A stretch of 64,000 nt of DNA from Spirosoma validum (GCF_014699035.1 NZ_JACXAA010000006.1:124001-188000); one strand, 5' to 3'. Counted from the stretch's first letter, positions 8,017-16,466 are shown. Made by a program: numbers and translations. The notes: generated by a model from the letters alone, not told the origin.

Positions 8017-8733
8017 TTACTGAATAGCCCGCGTTGTGTATTGATCCATTACGTCGCTGGGGTGAATCTCCAGTACATGCGCTAATACCAGCAGCACGAG
8101 CGTTCGGGAAGCGATACGACGCGAGATTCCGGCAATTGACGCAAACAGATCTACCGTAATGCTATTGTGTTCGCCAAGGTGTTGCATTAGTTTATGCTCT
8201 TTCTCGCCATACGTAAAGCGAATATCCCGATCCGCCTGTTCGCCTTTCAGAATCTCGCGCACTTCGCGACTGGCCTGAACGGATTTATCGGCCACACGAA
8301 CATAGACCTTCTTGTCGTCGGGGTTGGCCGGATCAGGAAGTATGTAATGTGGACGAGTCGGACTGCGGGGAACGCGGATGACAAGCACTTCGCGCTCGTC
8401 ATAGAGTTGTACTCGCTCGATTGTGTAGGAAATGCGCGGAAAACAATACTTGTTAATAGCCCGGACGAGCAGGTATTCGTCCTCATCGGCGTATTTCAAT
8501 CCCGGAATTTTCTTGTCGTCGCCGACGCCGATGAGCATGATGCCGCCGTTTGTATTAGCGAAGGCGACCACGCCCCGAATAATTTTCTCGGGATGATTTG
8601 TTTTCAGCTTGAACTCTAAACTGCTCCCCTCTCCCCGTTTAACCAGGTTTTTGAGTGCTTGATAGTCCATAACCGATGGGGTCATCTGGTTGAGTACCGA
8701 ATTGGGATAAATATACAGCTTTTCCACAAACAT
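8017..8733 (-). CDS. AlbA_2 (Schlafen-type) domain protein
   Basis: A 238-residue soluble protein. The segment EGSSLEFKLK followed by IIRGVVAFANTNGGIMLIGV is the diagnostic core of the AlbA_2 (Schlafen, formerly AAA_4) domain, found in putative RNA- or DNA-binding regulators. The last 60 residues resemble a winged-helix domain (NSITVDLFASIAGISRRIAS). Some relatives are transcription factors and some act in stress or phage defence; no partner genes here favour either. The ATG at 8733 is the longest start, but Met22 (8670), just before DYQALKNLVKRGE, is an equally plausible one. Confidence 0.8.
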   Translation of the reverse strand: MFVEKLYIYPNSVLNQMTPSVMDYQALKNLVKRGEGSSLEFKLKTNHPEKIIRGVVAFANTNGGIMLIGVGDDKKIPGLKYADEDEYLLVRAINKYCFPRISYTIERVQLYDEREVLVIRVPRSPTRPHYILPDPANPDDKKVYVRVADKSVQASREVREILKGEQADRDIRFTYGEKEHKLMQHLGEHNSITVDLFASIAGISRRIASRTLVLLVLAHVLEIHPSDVMDQYTTRAIQ

Positions 8734-8813
8734 GCAACTATTCGGCCTGTATCTCTATTTTACGTTGAAAACTCGGCTTATTTACTTCAACTTTTCGGCG
8801 TAACAAACCGTTA

Positions 8814-8850
8814 GTAGAGGTAAGCATCTGACGAGCAGGTCAGCCTCTAC
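8814..8850 (+). promoter_or_regulatory. Two-tier hairpin in crtZ leader
   Basis: GTAGAGG (8814-8820) pairs with CCTCTAC (8844-8850), and inside it CTGAC (8828-8832) pairs with GTCAG (8839-8843) across a 6-base loop. The structure lies 42 bp before the crtZ ATG. It could be an operator or part of the 5' leader RNA. It has no T-run and does not look like a terminator. Confidence 0.4.
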
Positions 8851-8892
8851 AACACTTTTGACTGCTCTATCTCTTACTAAATAAACGATAAA

Positions 8893-9369
8893 ATGCTGGT
8901 AAACGTTGCTTTGGTCTTAGGGACTTTCCTTTTCATGGAGGGCGTAGCCTGGTTCACCCACAAATACGTCATGCACGGTTTTTTATGGAGTTGGCACCAT
9001 GATCACCATAACCATCACAAAGGTTTTTTTGAGATAAACGACCTGTTTGCGGTTGTGTTTGCCTTAACGGCCATTGGCCTGATCGGAACGGGTGTTGCTT
9101 ATCCCGAATTGGGTTTCTTAACCTGGATTGGCGCGGGCGTTACGCTCTATGGCTTCTTCTATTTTGTATTTCACGACATTATCGTCCACCGACGCGTTAA
9201 AGTCAAACTGGATACGAGTGGGCGTTATATGCAACGAATCATGCGGGCTCATTACATTCACCATAAAGTGCATACGAAAGAAGGAGCTGAAGCTTTTGGT
9301 TTTTTGTATGCGCCCAAGAAATACGACCGATCTGTAAAGGAGCGAAAAGCCGAAAGTAAATCAGTATAA
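8893..9369 (+). CDS. crtZ: Beta-carotene hydroxylase CrtZ
   Basis: A 158-residue di-iron membrane hydroxylase of the CrtZ / fatty-acid-hydroxylase superfamily. It should add 3-hydroxyls to beta-ionone rings, turning beta-carotene into zeaxanthin. Four His clusters are all present: HKYVMH (23-28), HHDHH (35-39), HDIIVHRR in the second half and HYIHHKVH near the C terminus. Three to four hydrophobic segments fit a polytopic inner-membrane protein, and the length is normal for CrtZ. No other carotenoid gene is adjacent, so it is a stand-alone pigment gene in this window. Confidence 0.92.
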   Translation: MLVNVALVLGTFLFMEGVAWFTHKYVMHGFLWSWHHDHHNHHKGFFEINDLFAVVFALTAIGLIGTGVAYPELGFLTWIGAGVTLYGFFYFVFHDIIVHRRVKVKLDTSGRYMQRIMRAHYIHHKVHTKEGAEAFGFLYAPKKYDRSVKERKAESKSV

Positions 9370-9450
9370 GGTATCGCGGACTTTAGTCCGTATCGCTTCA
9401 TCCTAAAATAGCCTCTGGTTCTGGTCATACGGACTAAAGTCCGCGATACC
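9370..9450. repeat. REP-like palindrome, 24-bp perfect arms
   Basis: 9370-9393 and 9427-9450 are exact inverted copies. Each arm also contains the small palindrome GGACTTTAGTCC (or its complement). A second element at 15162-15230 has the same layout with GGGCTTCAGCCC in the inner position. It follows the crtZ stop directly. It is likely a dispersed REP/BIME-type element and could also act as a transcript-end hairpin. Confidence 0.85.
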
Positions 9451-9457
9451 TGGCTAA

Positions 9458-9500
9458 CAAAAAAGGCGTATCCACTTTGTTCTGGAGTACGCCTTTTTTG
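9458..9500. terminator. Bidirectional terminator between crtZ and the DUF2795 gene
   Basis: CAAAAAAGGCGTA (9458-9470) and TACGCCTTTTTTG (9488-9500) form a perfect 13-bp stem with a T-run on both strands. It lies between two convergent genes and can serve both. Confidence 0.85.
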
Positions 9501-9519
9501 CTGGAGAGAATCCAACGGA

Positions 9520-9741
9520 TCAATATTCGTCTTCGTTGAAAAAGAAATCGTCTTTGGTTGGATAATCCGGCCAGATCTCCTCAATGCTTTCATAAGGTTG
9601 ACCGTCGTCTTCAAGCTCCTGTAAGTTTTCAACAACTTCAAGGGGGGCGCCTGAGCGAATTGAATAGTCAATTAGTTCATCTTTGGTGGCAGGCCAGGGG
9701 GCATCTTCCAGATAGGAAGCTAGTTCGAGAGTCCAGTACAT
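9520..9741 (-). CDS. DUF2795 small acidic protein
   Basis: A 73-residue very acidic protein of the DUF2795 type, a compact helical domain of unknown function. MYWTLELASYLEDAPWPATK is followed by ELIDYSIRSGAPLEVVENLQ, the recognisable core, and then an Asp/Glu/Phe-rich tail. The Bacteroidota form is usually highly conserved and encoded alone, as here. A promoter-like TACTTTTG lies about 40 bp upstream. I infer no function. Confidence 0.85.
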   Translation of the reverse strand: MYWTLELASYLEDAPWPATKDELIDYSIRSGAPLEVVENLQELEDDGQPYESIEEIWPDYPTKDDFFFNEDEY

Positions 9742-9781
9742 AGTGTGTTCGTATTTAGTGTCTGTTTTTTCAATGAGGGTG

Positions 9782-9809
9782 CAAAAGTAAAAAAATCGTT
9801 AATATCCAA
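9782..9809 (-). promoter_or_regulatory. Promoter of the DUF2795 gene
   Basis: On the minus strand TTG (9809-9807) is followed after 17 bp by TACTTTTG (9789-9782), matching the Bacteroidota -33/-7 pattern. It lies about 41 bp before the ATG at 9741. Its presence argues against a plus-strand gene in this AT-rich gap. Confidence 0.6.
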
Positions 9810-9978
9810 GCTATTTTACGCAAAAATGTTCAGCACCGTTGCTACGTTGGGATTTAGGCCATTAACGCGAAATTATTTCTTTTGTTTCAGGTTTATTTTT
9901 TGTTTTACCTCGGTCTTTCTATGTTTCGAGGCAGTCGGTGCCTAATATATCGAAAACTTAGGCTATTTCCACAAAATT

Positions 9979-10731
9979 ATGCTCATCGAAGTTTGCGCTT
10001 TTTCTCTTGAATCCTGCTTGACGGCACAACAAGCCGGAGCCGGACGTATTGAACTGTGTGGTGGATTAGCTGACGGGGGCACTACGCCCAGCGCCGGGCT
10101 GATTCAACAGGCTCGCCAACACCTGACTATTCCGTTCTACGTAATGATTCGGCCACGTGGCGGTGATTTTATGTATACGGCTACTGAGCTGGACGTTATG
10201 AAGGCTGATATTCTAATGGCAAAAACATTGGGTGCTGACGGCATTGTATTGGGCGTTTTACAAGCGGACGGCACTGTTAACGAAGCACAAACGCGGGAAT
10301 TAATCGAGTTAGCGAAACCGTTGCCCGTTACGTTCCACCGGGCGTTCGACATGACTCGTGACCCACTGGAAGCACTTGAAGCCGTTATTCGTACGGGAGC
10401 CGTACGGATTCTAACCTCTGGACAACATCAAAACGTTGAAGCAGGTTTATCGACACTACGTCAATTGGCAGAACTGGCAGCTGGACGCATCGAAATTATG
10501 GCTGGCGCGGGGGTAAATGCCCAAAATGCTAAGCCCCTGATCGAAGCAGGCGTCGACGCGCTGCATTTGAGCGGGAGCGTAAAAGAAGATAGCAAAATGA
10601 CGTACCGACAGCCGTCTGTTTCGATGGCATCAAGCCTGCCGGACGAATATGAATATGTAGAAGCGAATGAAGAAAAAATTAGTAAAGTCGTTGAGCAAAC
10701 TACAGCACAATCGCTCGGTTCCCCGAAATAA
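9979..10731 (+). CDS. cutC: CutC-family protein
   Basis: A 250-residue TIM-barrel protein of the CutC family, historically linked to copper homeostasis although its biochemical role is unsettled. The N terminus (EVCAFSLESC, then AGAGRIELCGGLADGGTTPS) and VMIRPRGGDFMYT are family signatures, and TFHRAFDMTRDP and GVDALHLSG complete the barrel. Length is normal. The 3' end overlaps the convergent purU gene by 32 bp, so antisense pairing of the transcripts is possible. The start ATG at 9979 gives the usual CutC N terminus. Confidence 0.92.
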   Translation: MLIEVCAFSLESCLTAQQAGAGRIELCGGLADGGTTPSAGLIQQARQHLTIPFYVMIRPRGGDFMYTATELDVMKADILMAKTLGADGIVLGVLQADGTVNEAQTRELIELAKPLPVTFHRAFDMTRDPLEALEAVIRTGAVRILTSGQHQNVEAGLSTLRQLAELAAGRIEIMAGAGVNAQNAKPLIEAGVDALHLSGSVKEDSKMTYRQPSVSMASSLPDEYEYVEANEEKISKVVEQTTAQSLGSPK

Positions 10732-11554
10732 AAACACGGTCGTTAAAGACCAGCTTCAGCGCTTGCGACAGGACAATTTTTTCGACATCTCGACCTTCCG
10801 TAGCCATATCAGTTGCCGTTTGACGGTGATCAACTTCTTTTACATTCTGTGCGATAATGGGTCCTTCGTCTAAATTATTATTGACAAAATGGGCCGTAGC
10901 ACCGATGATTTTTACCCCCCGATCATAAGCCTGCCGATACGGATTCGCGCCTATAAACGCGGGTAGAAAGGAGTGATGAATATTGACGATCCGGTTTGGA
11001 AAGTGATTCACAAAACCGGGCGTTAGAACCCGCATGTATTTAGCCAGAACCAGATACTCCGGTTCGTAGATGGTCAGCGTCCGTAAAATACTCTCTTCAT
11101 GTTCTTCGCGCGTTTTGCCCTCATGCGATACGTAGTGAAACGGAATTCCAAACTTACTGACCAATGGTTGCAATACGTTGTAATTACTGATAACCGCCAG
11201 AATATCAGCATCCAATTCATCAAAAGCATAACGAATCAGCAACTCGCCTAAGCAATGGTGTTCTTTTGTGACCATCACTACAATGTTTTTCTTCCGTTTT
11301 GGATTCAGTCGGAACGTAATAGCTGATTGATTAGCAGATTCGGGCAATGTTGTTTTTAGCTCATCTAACAAGGCATCATTATCAAAGACGCCTTCAAATT
11401 CCGTCCTCATGAAAAACTGACCTGACGGACTGACGTATTCATCATTGTGAATAATGTTTAGGTTATGTCGGAATAATACGCCCGTTACGTGGTAAATCAG
11501 CCCCTTACTGTCGGGTCCATCCATCAGTAAGATATGTTTGTTGGGAACCGTCAT
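10700..11554 (-). CDS. purU: Formyltetrahydrofolate deformylase PurU
   Basis: A 284-residue enzyme that hydrolyses 10-formyl-tetrahydrofolate to formate and tetrahydrofolate, balancing one-carbon pools and feeding formate to purine synthesis. Residues 1-85 form an ACT regulatory domain (LLMDGPDSKGLIYHVTGVLF) and the rest a formyltransferase-like catalytic domain. NIHHSFLPAF, GATAHFVNNNLDEGPIIAQ and the downstream Asp/His region are characteristic. Length is typical. The last 32 bp overlap cutC in convergent orientation. Confidence 0.95.
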   Translation of the reverse strand: MTVPNKHILLMDGPDSKGLIYHVTGVLFRHNLNIIHNDEYVSPSGQFFMRTEFEGVFDNDALLDELKTTLPESANQSAITFRLNPKRKKNIVVMVTKEHHCLGELLIRYAFDELDADILAVISNYNVLQPLVSKFGIPFHYVSHEGKTREEHEESILRTLTIYEPEYLVLAKYMRVLTPGFVNHFPNRIVNIHHSFLPAFIGANPYRQAYDRGVKIIGATAHFVNNNLDEGPIIAQNVKEVDHRQTATDMATEGRDVEKIVLSQALKLVFNDRVFISGNRAIVL

Positions 11555-11635
11555 CGATGGTTTTGAATAAATTGGTTAAAAGTAGCAAATGCCAACCGTT
11601 TATTCCTTTATTTTGGGTCATAAGCCTCCCTACCT

Positions 11636-12628
11636 ATGATTAATCGACGCCGTTTTTTAACCCTGGGCTCACTTGCCGGGTTAATTCCCTCTCTACCCTT
11701 CAGGTCATCTGGCCAACCTCTTCGTCCTGTATCTGACGATACTGTATCGTCTGCCCCCTTAGCCGTTAAAGCGATGGTTATTTCAACCTGGAAGCAGCCC
11801 AAAGCAAATGCGGCTGCTCAGGCTTCATTGGATAAAGGAGAAAGCGCTCTGGATGCCGTTGAAGCGGGCGTTCGGGTACCAGAAGCCGATCCTGCCGACA
11901 TGAGTGTTGGCTATGGTGGTCGTCCTGATCGCGATGGGCATGTTACGCTCGATGCCTGCATTATGGACGAAAAAGGGAATGCTGGCGCCGTTACGTTCCT
12001 GGAACACATTATGCACCCAATTTCTGTAGCGCGGGCAGTCATGGAAAAGACACCCCACGTAATGCTCAGTGGCGAAGGGGCTTTAAACTTTGCGTTATCT
12101 CAGGGGTTTAAAAAAGAAAACTTACTCACGAAAAAAGCTGAAAAGGAATGGCGTGAATGGCTCAAAACGGCTAAGTACAAACCCATTGCTAACATCGAAC
12201 GGCACGATACCATTGGCATGCTAGCCATCGACAGCAAGGGGAATATCTCTGGAGCCTGTACAACGAGTGGGTTAGCTTACAAAATGCGAGGCCGCGTTGG
12301 TGATTCACCCATTATCGGGGCCGGTTTGTTTGTTGATAACGAAATCGGCGGTGCCTGCGCAACGGGATTAGGCGAGTTGGTGATGCGTACCTGTGGGGCC
12401 TTCTTGGTTGTGGAATTGATGCGCCAGGGCCGGACACCACAGCAAGCCTGTGAAGAGGCAGCACTACGTATTATTAAAAAGCAGGATTACAAAGATATAC
12501 AGGTTGGCTTTCTGGCTGTAAACAAGAAAGGCGAGCACGGGGCCTACAGTATTCAACCTGGTTTTAACTACACGTTAACACAGGAAAAAAAAACGCAGGT
12601 AACCGATGCAAAATCGTACTTGAAATGA
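11636..12628 (+). CDS. Exported N4-(beta-N-acetylglucosaminyl)-L-asparaginase
   Basis: A 330-residue Ntn-hydrolase of the glycosylasparaginase family, predicted to cleave Asn-linked GlcNAc or act as an isoaspartyl/asparaginase enzyme. The N terminus RRRFLTLGSLAGL is a twin-arginine-like signal, suggesting export as a folded protein. The precursor splits before the Thr in HDTIGM (about residue 192), which becomes the nucleophile. GACTTSGLAYKMRGRVGDSP and GGACATGLGE form the substrate-binding loops. DAVEAGVR near the mature N terminus is also typical. It stands alone, so the natural substrate is not indicated by context. Confidence 0.9.
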   Translation: MINRRRFLTLGSLAGLIPSLPFRSSGQPLRPVSDDTVSSAPLAVKAMVISTWKQPKANAAAQASLDKGESALDAVEAGVRVPEADPADMSVGYGGRPDRDGHVTLDACIMDEKGNAGAVTFLEHIMHPISVARAVMEKTPHVMLSGEGALNFALSQGFKKENLLTKKAEKEWREWLKTAKYKPIANIERHDTIGMLAIDSKGNISGACTTSGLAYKMRGRVGDSPIIGAGLFVDNEIGGACATGLGELVMRTCGAFLVVELMRQGRTPQQACEEAALRIIKKQDYKDIQVGFLAVNKKGEHGAYSIQPGFNYTLTQEKKTQVTDAKSYLK

Positions 12629-12658
12629 ACAAGTTTTTCTTTTATTGTTTATAGTACT

Positions 12659-12686
12659 TAATTGCCGTCCAAATGGCCGGCAATTA
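12659..12686 (+). terminator. Weak hairpin after the glycosylasparaginase gene
   Basis: TAATTGCCG and CGGCAATTA form a 9-bp stem with a 10-base loop, 30 bp after the stop codon. There is no T-run, so terminator function is uncertain. Confidence 0.35.
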
Positions 12687-12723
12687 TCTGGACTAAACTG
12701 TTATTTAAAAACCATAAACTACA

Positions 12724-14544
12724 TTGGAATCGGTATTTTCAACATCGAAGCGGAAGCTCCTACTCGAAGTCGCCTGGGAGGTGTGTAATCAGGTAGGTGG
12801 AATTTATACGGTTATCCGGTCGAAAGTGCCAGCAATGGTCGAAAAATGGGACGATAACTACGTAGCGCTTGGCCCGTATTTTCCGCAACGATCAGCGGCC
12901 GAATTTGAACCGATCACCGAGTCCGATGAGACGGAAATTGGGCAAACGGTACGTAAAATGAGGCAGTTGGGCTTCCATGTTGAATATGGTTATTGGCTCG
13001 TTACGGGTCGTCCCCGTGTTGTCTTATTCGATATCAATAGCATCAATGCGGAGCAGCTCAATCAGATAAAAACGCAGCTTTGGCTAAATTATCAATTATC
13101 GACGCTCCATATTGAAGACCTTGTCAACCAGACGATTGCGTTTGGTGAAATGGTTCGGTTGTTCATTACGTTATTAGCGGAAGACCATGCCCGTCGCGTT
13201 GATTTCGTAGCCCATTTTCACGAATGGATGGCTAGTACTGGCCTACCCGATTTACGGCGTAACAATGTCAAAGTCGCTACGGTGTTCACTACGCACGCTA
13301 CGATGCTTGGGCGCTATCTGGCGCAGAACGAAGCGGGATTTTATGGCAAACTTCCCTTTTTCGACTGGAAGCGCGAAGCACAACATTACGGTATCGAAAC
13401 CCAGGCAACTATTGAGCGACTGGCTGCCCTTCAATCACATGTATTTACAACTGTCAGTGACGTAACGGCTCGTGAATGTGAAGTTTTCCTAGGCCGAAAC
13501 CCTGACCTGGTCTTACCGAACGGTCTGAACGTTACACGATTTGCGGCTGTCCACGAATTTCAGAATCTACACGTTCGCTACAAGCAGAAGATTCACGAAT
13601 TTGTCATGGGCCATTTCTTCCAGAGTTATTCGTTCGATCTGGAAAAAACCCTCTATTTCTTCACATCAGGCCGTTTCGAGTTTTCTAATAAAGGGTACGA
13701 CCTGACGCTTGAAGCGCTTGCTCGTTTAAACTACCGCATGCGTCAGGCTAACATGGATACCACCGTGGTGATGTTCATGGTAACCAAACAGCCTTATACA
13801 TCGATTAACCCCGACGTACTGCACTCGCGTGCTTTGCTCGAAGAGATTCAGGAAACCTGCGAAAGTATTGAGAAACAGGTTGGTGAACGATTGTTTCATG
13901 CAGCAGCCTCTAATACACAGAGTACCACTTTACCCGATCTGAACAATTTTGTAGATGACTACTGGCGGCTTCGACTCCGGCGTACCGTACAAAGCTGGAA
14001 AACGAACCATTTGCCGCCTTTCCTGACGCACAATCTGGTCCAGGAAGATGACATGACACGATTTATCCGGCAGGCGAATCTGGTAAATAATGAGTTTGAT
14101 CGGGTTAAAATCGTTTATCACCCTGATTTTATTGCGTCTACCAATCCTCTGTTCGGATTAGATTATAGTCAGTTTGTGCGAGGTTGCCACCTTGGCGTCT
14201 TCCCGAGCTATTACGAACCGTGGGGATACACACCCTTAGAGTGCGTCGTGCGGGGAATTCCGACTGTAACCAGCGATCAATCGGGTTTTGGCGATTTCAT
14301 CATGCAAATCATGCGCGACTATGAAAACCGAGGTATTTACGTGATCAATCGTCGTACACAGTCGTTTAACGAGGCCGCTGATCAATTAACCGACGTACTG
14401 TATCGATTCGTCAGAATGGCTCAGCGCGACCGGATCAAGCAGCGTAACCAGGTCGAAAGTATTGCCGAAGTTTTTGACTGGAGCAGCCTCCGCTCCTATT
14501 ATGACACGGCACACGATTTAGCGTTGAAGCGTAAAAAACCTTAA
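12724..14544 (+). CDS. Glycogen synthase, GT3 (eukaryote-like) family
   Basis: A 606-residue glycosyltransferase resembling the GT3 glycogen synthases of animals and fungi rather than bacterial GlgA (GT5). It should extend alpha-1,4-glucan from a nucleotide-glucose donor. The start region KLLLEVAWEVCNQVGGIYTV carries the conserved sugar-nucleotide loop, HFHEWMASTG and TTHATMLGR are GT3 motifs, and EPWGYTPLECVVRGIP holds the paired Glu of the catalytic site. The only plausible start is a TTG at 12724, ten codons before the conserved region; no in-frame ATG exists there. The gene stands alone upstream of a large inverted repeat and mog. Confidence 0.88.
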   Translation: MESVFSTSKRKLLLEVAWEVCNQVGGIYTVIRSKVPAMVEKWDDNYVALGPYFPQRSAAEFEPITESDETEIGQTVRKMRQLGFHVEYGYWLVTGRPRVVLFDINSINAEQLNQIKTQLWLNYQLSTLHIEDLVNQTIAFGEMVRLFITLLAEDHARRVDFVAHFHEWMASTGLPDLRRNNVKVATVFTTHATMLGRYLAQNEAGFYGKLPFFDWKREAQHYGIETQATIERLAALQSHVFTTVSDVTARECEVFLGRNPDLVLPNGLNVTRFAAVHEFQNLHVRYKQKIHEFVMGHFFQSYSFDLEKTLYFFTSGRFEFSNKGYDLTLEALARLNYRMRQANMDTTVVMFMVTKQPYTSINPDVLHSRALLEEIQETCESIEKQVGERLFHAAASNTQSTTLPDLNNFVDDYWRLRLRRTVQSWKTNHLPPFLTHNLVQEDDMTRFIRQANLVNNEFDRVKIVYHPDFIASTNPLFGLDYSQFVRGCHLGVFPSYYEPWGYTPLECVVRGIPTVTSDQSGFGDFIMQIMRDYENRGIYVINRRTQSFNEAADQLTDVLYRFVRMAQRDRIKQRNQVESIAEVFDWSSLRSYYDTAHDLALKRKKP

Positions 14545-14551
14545 TCCTCCA

Positions 14552-14632
14552 AGTGAAGAATGAAGAGTGCAAAATGAAGAATAAACGGTAGAGGTAAGTT
14601 TATTCTTCATTTTGCACTCTTCATTCTTCACT
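14552..14632. repeat. Perfect 35-bp inverted repeat
   Basis: 14552-14586 and 14598-14632 are exact inverted copies with an 11-base loop. The arms consist of GAATGAAGA / TTCATTCTT-like words, similar in character to the repeat at 59627-59688. It fills the gap between the glycogen synthase and mog genes. It may end the upstream transcript, although there is no simple T-run. Arms this long and perfect suggest recent spread or active maintenance. Confidence 0.9.
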
Positions 14633-14642
14633 CTTTCTCTTT

Positions 14643-15164
14643 ATGATTCGTATTGGGATTATTAATGTGTCAGATCGTGCCAGCGCGGGTGTCTACGAAG
14701 ATATTCCGGGTAAAGCCGTTGTTCAATTGCTAACAGAGTGGCTTACGAGTCGCTGGGAACCGGTTTACCGCGTTATTCCCGACGAGCAGGATCAACTCGA
14801 AGCAAACATGATTGAGCTGGCTGATCAGGAAAATTGCTGCCTGGTTGTGACAACGGGTGGTACTGGTCCAGCATTACGTGACGTAACCCCCGAAGCAACC
14901 GAAGCCGTCTGCCAGAAAATGATGCCCGGATTTGGCGAATTGATGCGGCAGGAAAGTCTGAAATACGTACCAACAGCCATCTTATCCCGTCAGACAGCTG
15001 GCATTCGCAACCAAACATTGATTTTAAATTTACCGGGTAAACCGACAGCTATTGGTCAGTGTCTATCTGTCGTATTTCCCGCTATCCCCTACTGCATCGA
15101 CCTGATCGGTGGTCCATTCCTGACGACTGATGAAACAAAAATGAAAGTTTTCCGACCCAAGTAA
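14643..15164 (+). CDS. mog: Molybdopterin adenylyltransferase, Mog/MoaB type
   Basis: A 173-residue MoaB/Mog-fold protein that activates molybdopterin by adenylation before molybdenum insertion. TTGGTGPALRDVTPEAT is the molybdopterin-binding signature, and SRQTAGIRNQTLILNLPGKP supplies the second conserved block. Length matches MogA/MoaB. The window also holds a molybdopterin enzyme at 2485, a possible client. The gene is flanked by palindromic repeats on both sides and appears to be transcribed alone. MoaB and Mog are hard to separate by eye. Confidence 0.88.
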   Translation: MIRIGIINVSDRASAGVYEDIPGKAVVQLLTEWLTSRWEPVYRVIPDEQDQLEANMIELADQENCCLVVTTGGTGPALRDVTPEATEAVCQKMMPGFGELMRQESLKYVPTAILSRQTAGIRNQTLILNLPGKPTAIGQCLSVVFPAIPYCIDLIGGPFLTTDETKMKVFRPK

Positions 15165-15230
15165 GGTAACACGGGCTTCAGCCCGTACAGGTCAGTCTAA
15201 AGATTACAGGCTGAAGCCCGTGTTAACTTA
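15162..15230. repeat. REP-like palindrome, 22-bp arms
   Basis: 15162-15183 and 15209-15230 are inverted copies with one mismatch. The inner palindrome GGGCTTCAGCCC occupies the place of GGACTTTAGTCC in the element at 9370. The arms run into the stop codons of both convergent genes, mog and anmK, so the element supplies the end of each coding region. Confidence 0.85.
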
Positions 15231-16424
15231 CCGTGGGAAACTTACTTTTCCCATCGTTACGCTTGGTACGCCCTGCCGATTACCAAAAGACGTATTGCCC
15301 CCCGCTAAACTTTCATTAGCTAATACGGCAAAAAGTACCGCTTCTTTTGCATCACCGTTGATACCAAGCTCGTCAGTACGTCCAAAACTGAACGCAGGTA
15401 GTTGCTGCTGAATGGCGCCCGTAAGAATGGGATTATGCATGCCACCCCCGCTCATATACACGTGATACGTTTCGTGCTCACGAGTTACGCGCTTAATGGC
15501 ATCCACGATCGTATCGGCGCTAAACTGGACGAGTGTTGCCATCAGGTCGGCAGGTAGTAAATCTTTGCTCTGACTGCGTGCTTGCGCTTCCTCAACGTAA
15601 TGCACATTAAATACTTCAGGACCCGTTGTTTTAGGAAAGGGAGCGTCAAAAAAGAGATTTGTTTTTAATGCTTGAAGAAAATTGGAATTTACCTTTCCCT
15701 GAGCGGCCAATGCCCCATTCTCATCGTAGGGTGTATTCAGAAACTTCCGAGCATAGGCATCCAGAATTGTATTTCCAGGGCCGGTATCAGTTGTAAAAAC
15801 CTCACTGGCGTTTCCATCTGCGGGTAAATACGTAAAATTAGCAATGCCCCCCATGTTCAGCAAAATGCGATTCTCGCCCGCTTTCGAGAACATAAAGTAA
15901 TCGCCATAAACGGCCAATGGAGCGCCTTCGCCACCGTGGGCAATGTGTTTCTGTCGAAAATCACTGAACGTAATGATTTGTGTTTCAGCCGCTACGTGAT
16001 CACCGTCGCCGATCTGGAGCGTAGCATTCGGGAACTTATCGCGTCGGTGTTGGCTTTTGGGGGCGTGATAAACGGTTTGTCCATGGCTCGCTACTACGTC
16101 GATTTCACTAGGTTCAATGCCCCAGGCATGTAAACAATTGAGAATCATTTGGCCATGTAGCCGACCAATATATGGATTAAGCAAACAAAGCTGCTCAAAT
16201 TGGATTTCTATTTTAGCGAAGACGGTACGAATATCCGCTTTTAGGGTATCATCGTAGGATACGGTGGCGAAACGTTCGAGCAATACGTTAGTGTCCGGAC
16301 CGCTGCCCGAAATTCGACATAAAGCAACGTCTAGGCCATCCAGTGAAGTACCGGACATCAGACCTATAATTCGGCGTTCAGGTTTCCGGGCAATGTCATA
16401 CAGTTTTTGAATTTGTGCATTCAT
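15228..16424 (-). CDS. anmK: Anhydro-N-acetylmuramic acid kinase
   Basis: A 398-residue sugar kinase that phosphorylates and opens 1,6-anhydro-MurNAc recovered from the cell wall, giving MurNAc-6-phosphate for recycling. IIGLMSGTSLDGLDVAL near the N terminus is the AnmK ATP-binding signature. VVASHGQTVYHAP, LLNMGGIANFTYLP and TDTGPGNTILDA are further family blocks. Length is normal. The gene is divergent from the fructosamine-kinase gene, with a 41-bp palindrome between them, and its final codon lies within a REP-like arm. Confidence 0.95.
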   Translation of the reverse strand: MNAQIQKLYDIARKPERRIIGLMSGTSLDGLDVALCRISGSGPDTNVLLERFATVSYDDTLKADIRTVFAKIEIQFEQLCLLNPYIGRLHGQMILNCLHAWGIEPSEIDVVASHGQTVYHAPKSQHRRDKFPNATLQIGDGDHVAAETQIITFSDFRQKHIAHGGEGAPLAVYGDYFMFSKAGENRILLNMGGIANFTYLPADGNASEVFTTDTGPGNTILDAYARKFLNTPYDENGALAAQGKVNSNFLQALKTNLFFDAPFPKTTGPEVFNVHYVEEAQARSQSKDLLPADLMATLVQFSADTIVDAIKRVTREHETYHVYMSGGGMHNPILTGAIQQQLPAFSFGRTDELGINGDAKEAVLFAVLANESLAGGNTSFGNRQGVPSVTMGKVSFPR

Positions 16425-16466
16425 ACATAGAGCAGCTTTTCATTTTGTTCTATTGTCGCTATCCTG

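Noticed and set aside
8017-8733. A phage-defence island around the AlbA_2 protein
   Set aside because: Neighbours are a transporter and crtZ; no nuclease, methylase, recombinase or other defence gene is adjacent.
9745-9945. Plus-strand open frame of 66 codons after the DUF2795 gene
   Set aside because: Phe/Cys-rich composition without recognisable domain, in AT-rich DNA that contains the promoter of the opposite gene.
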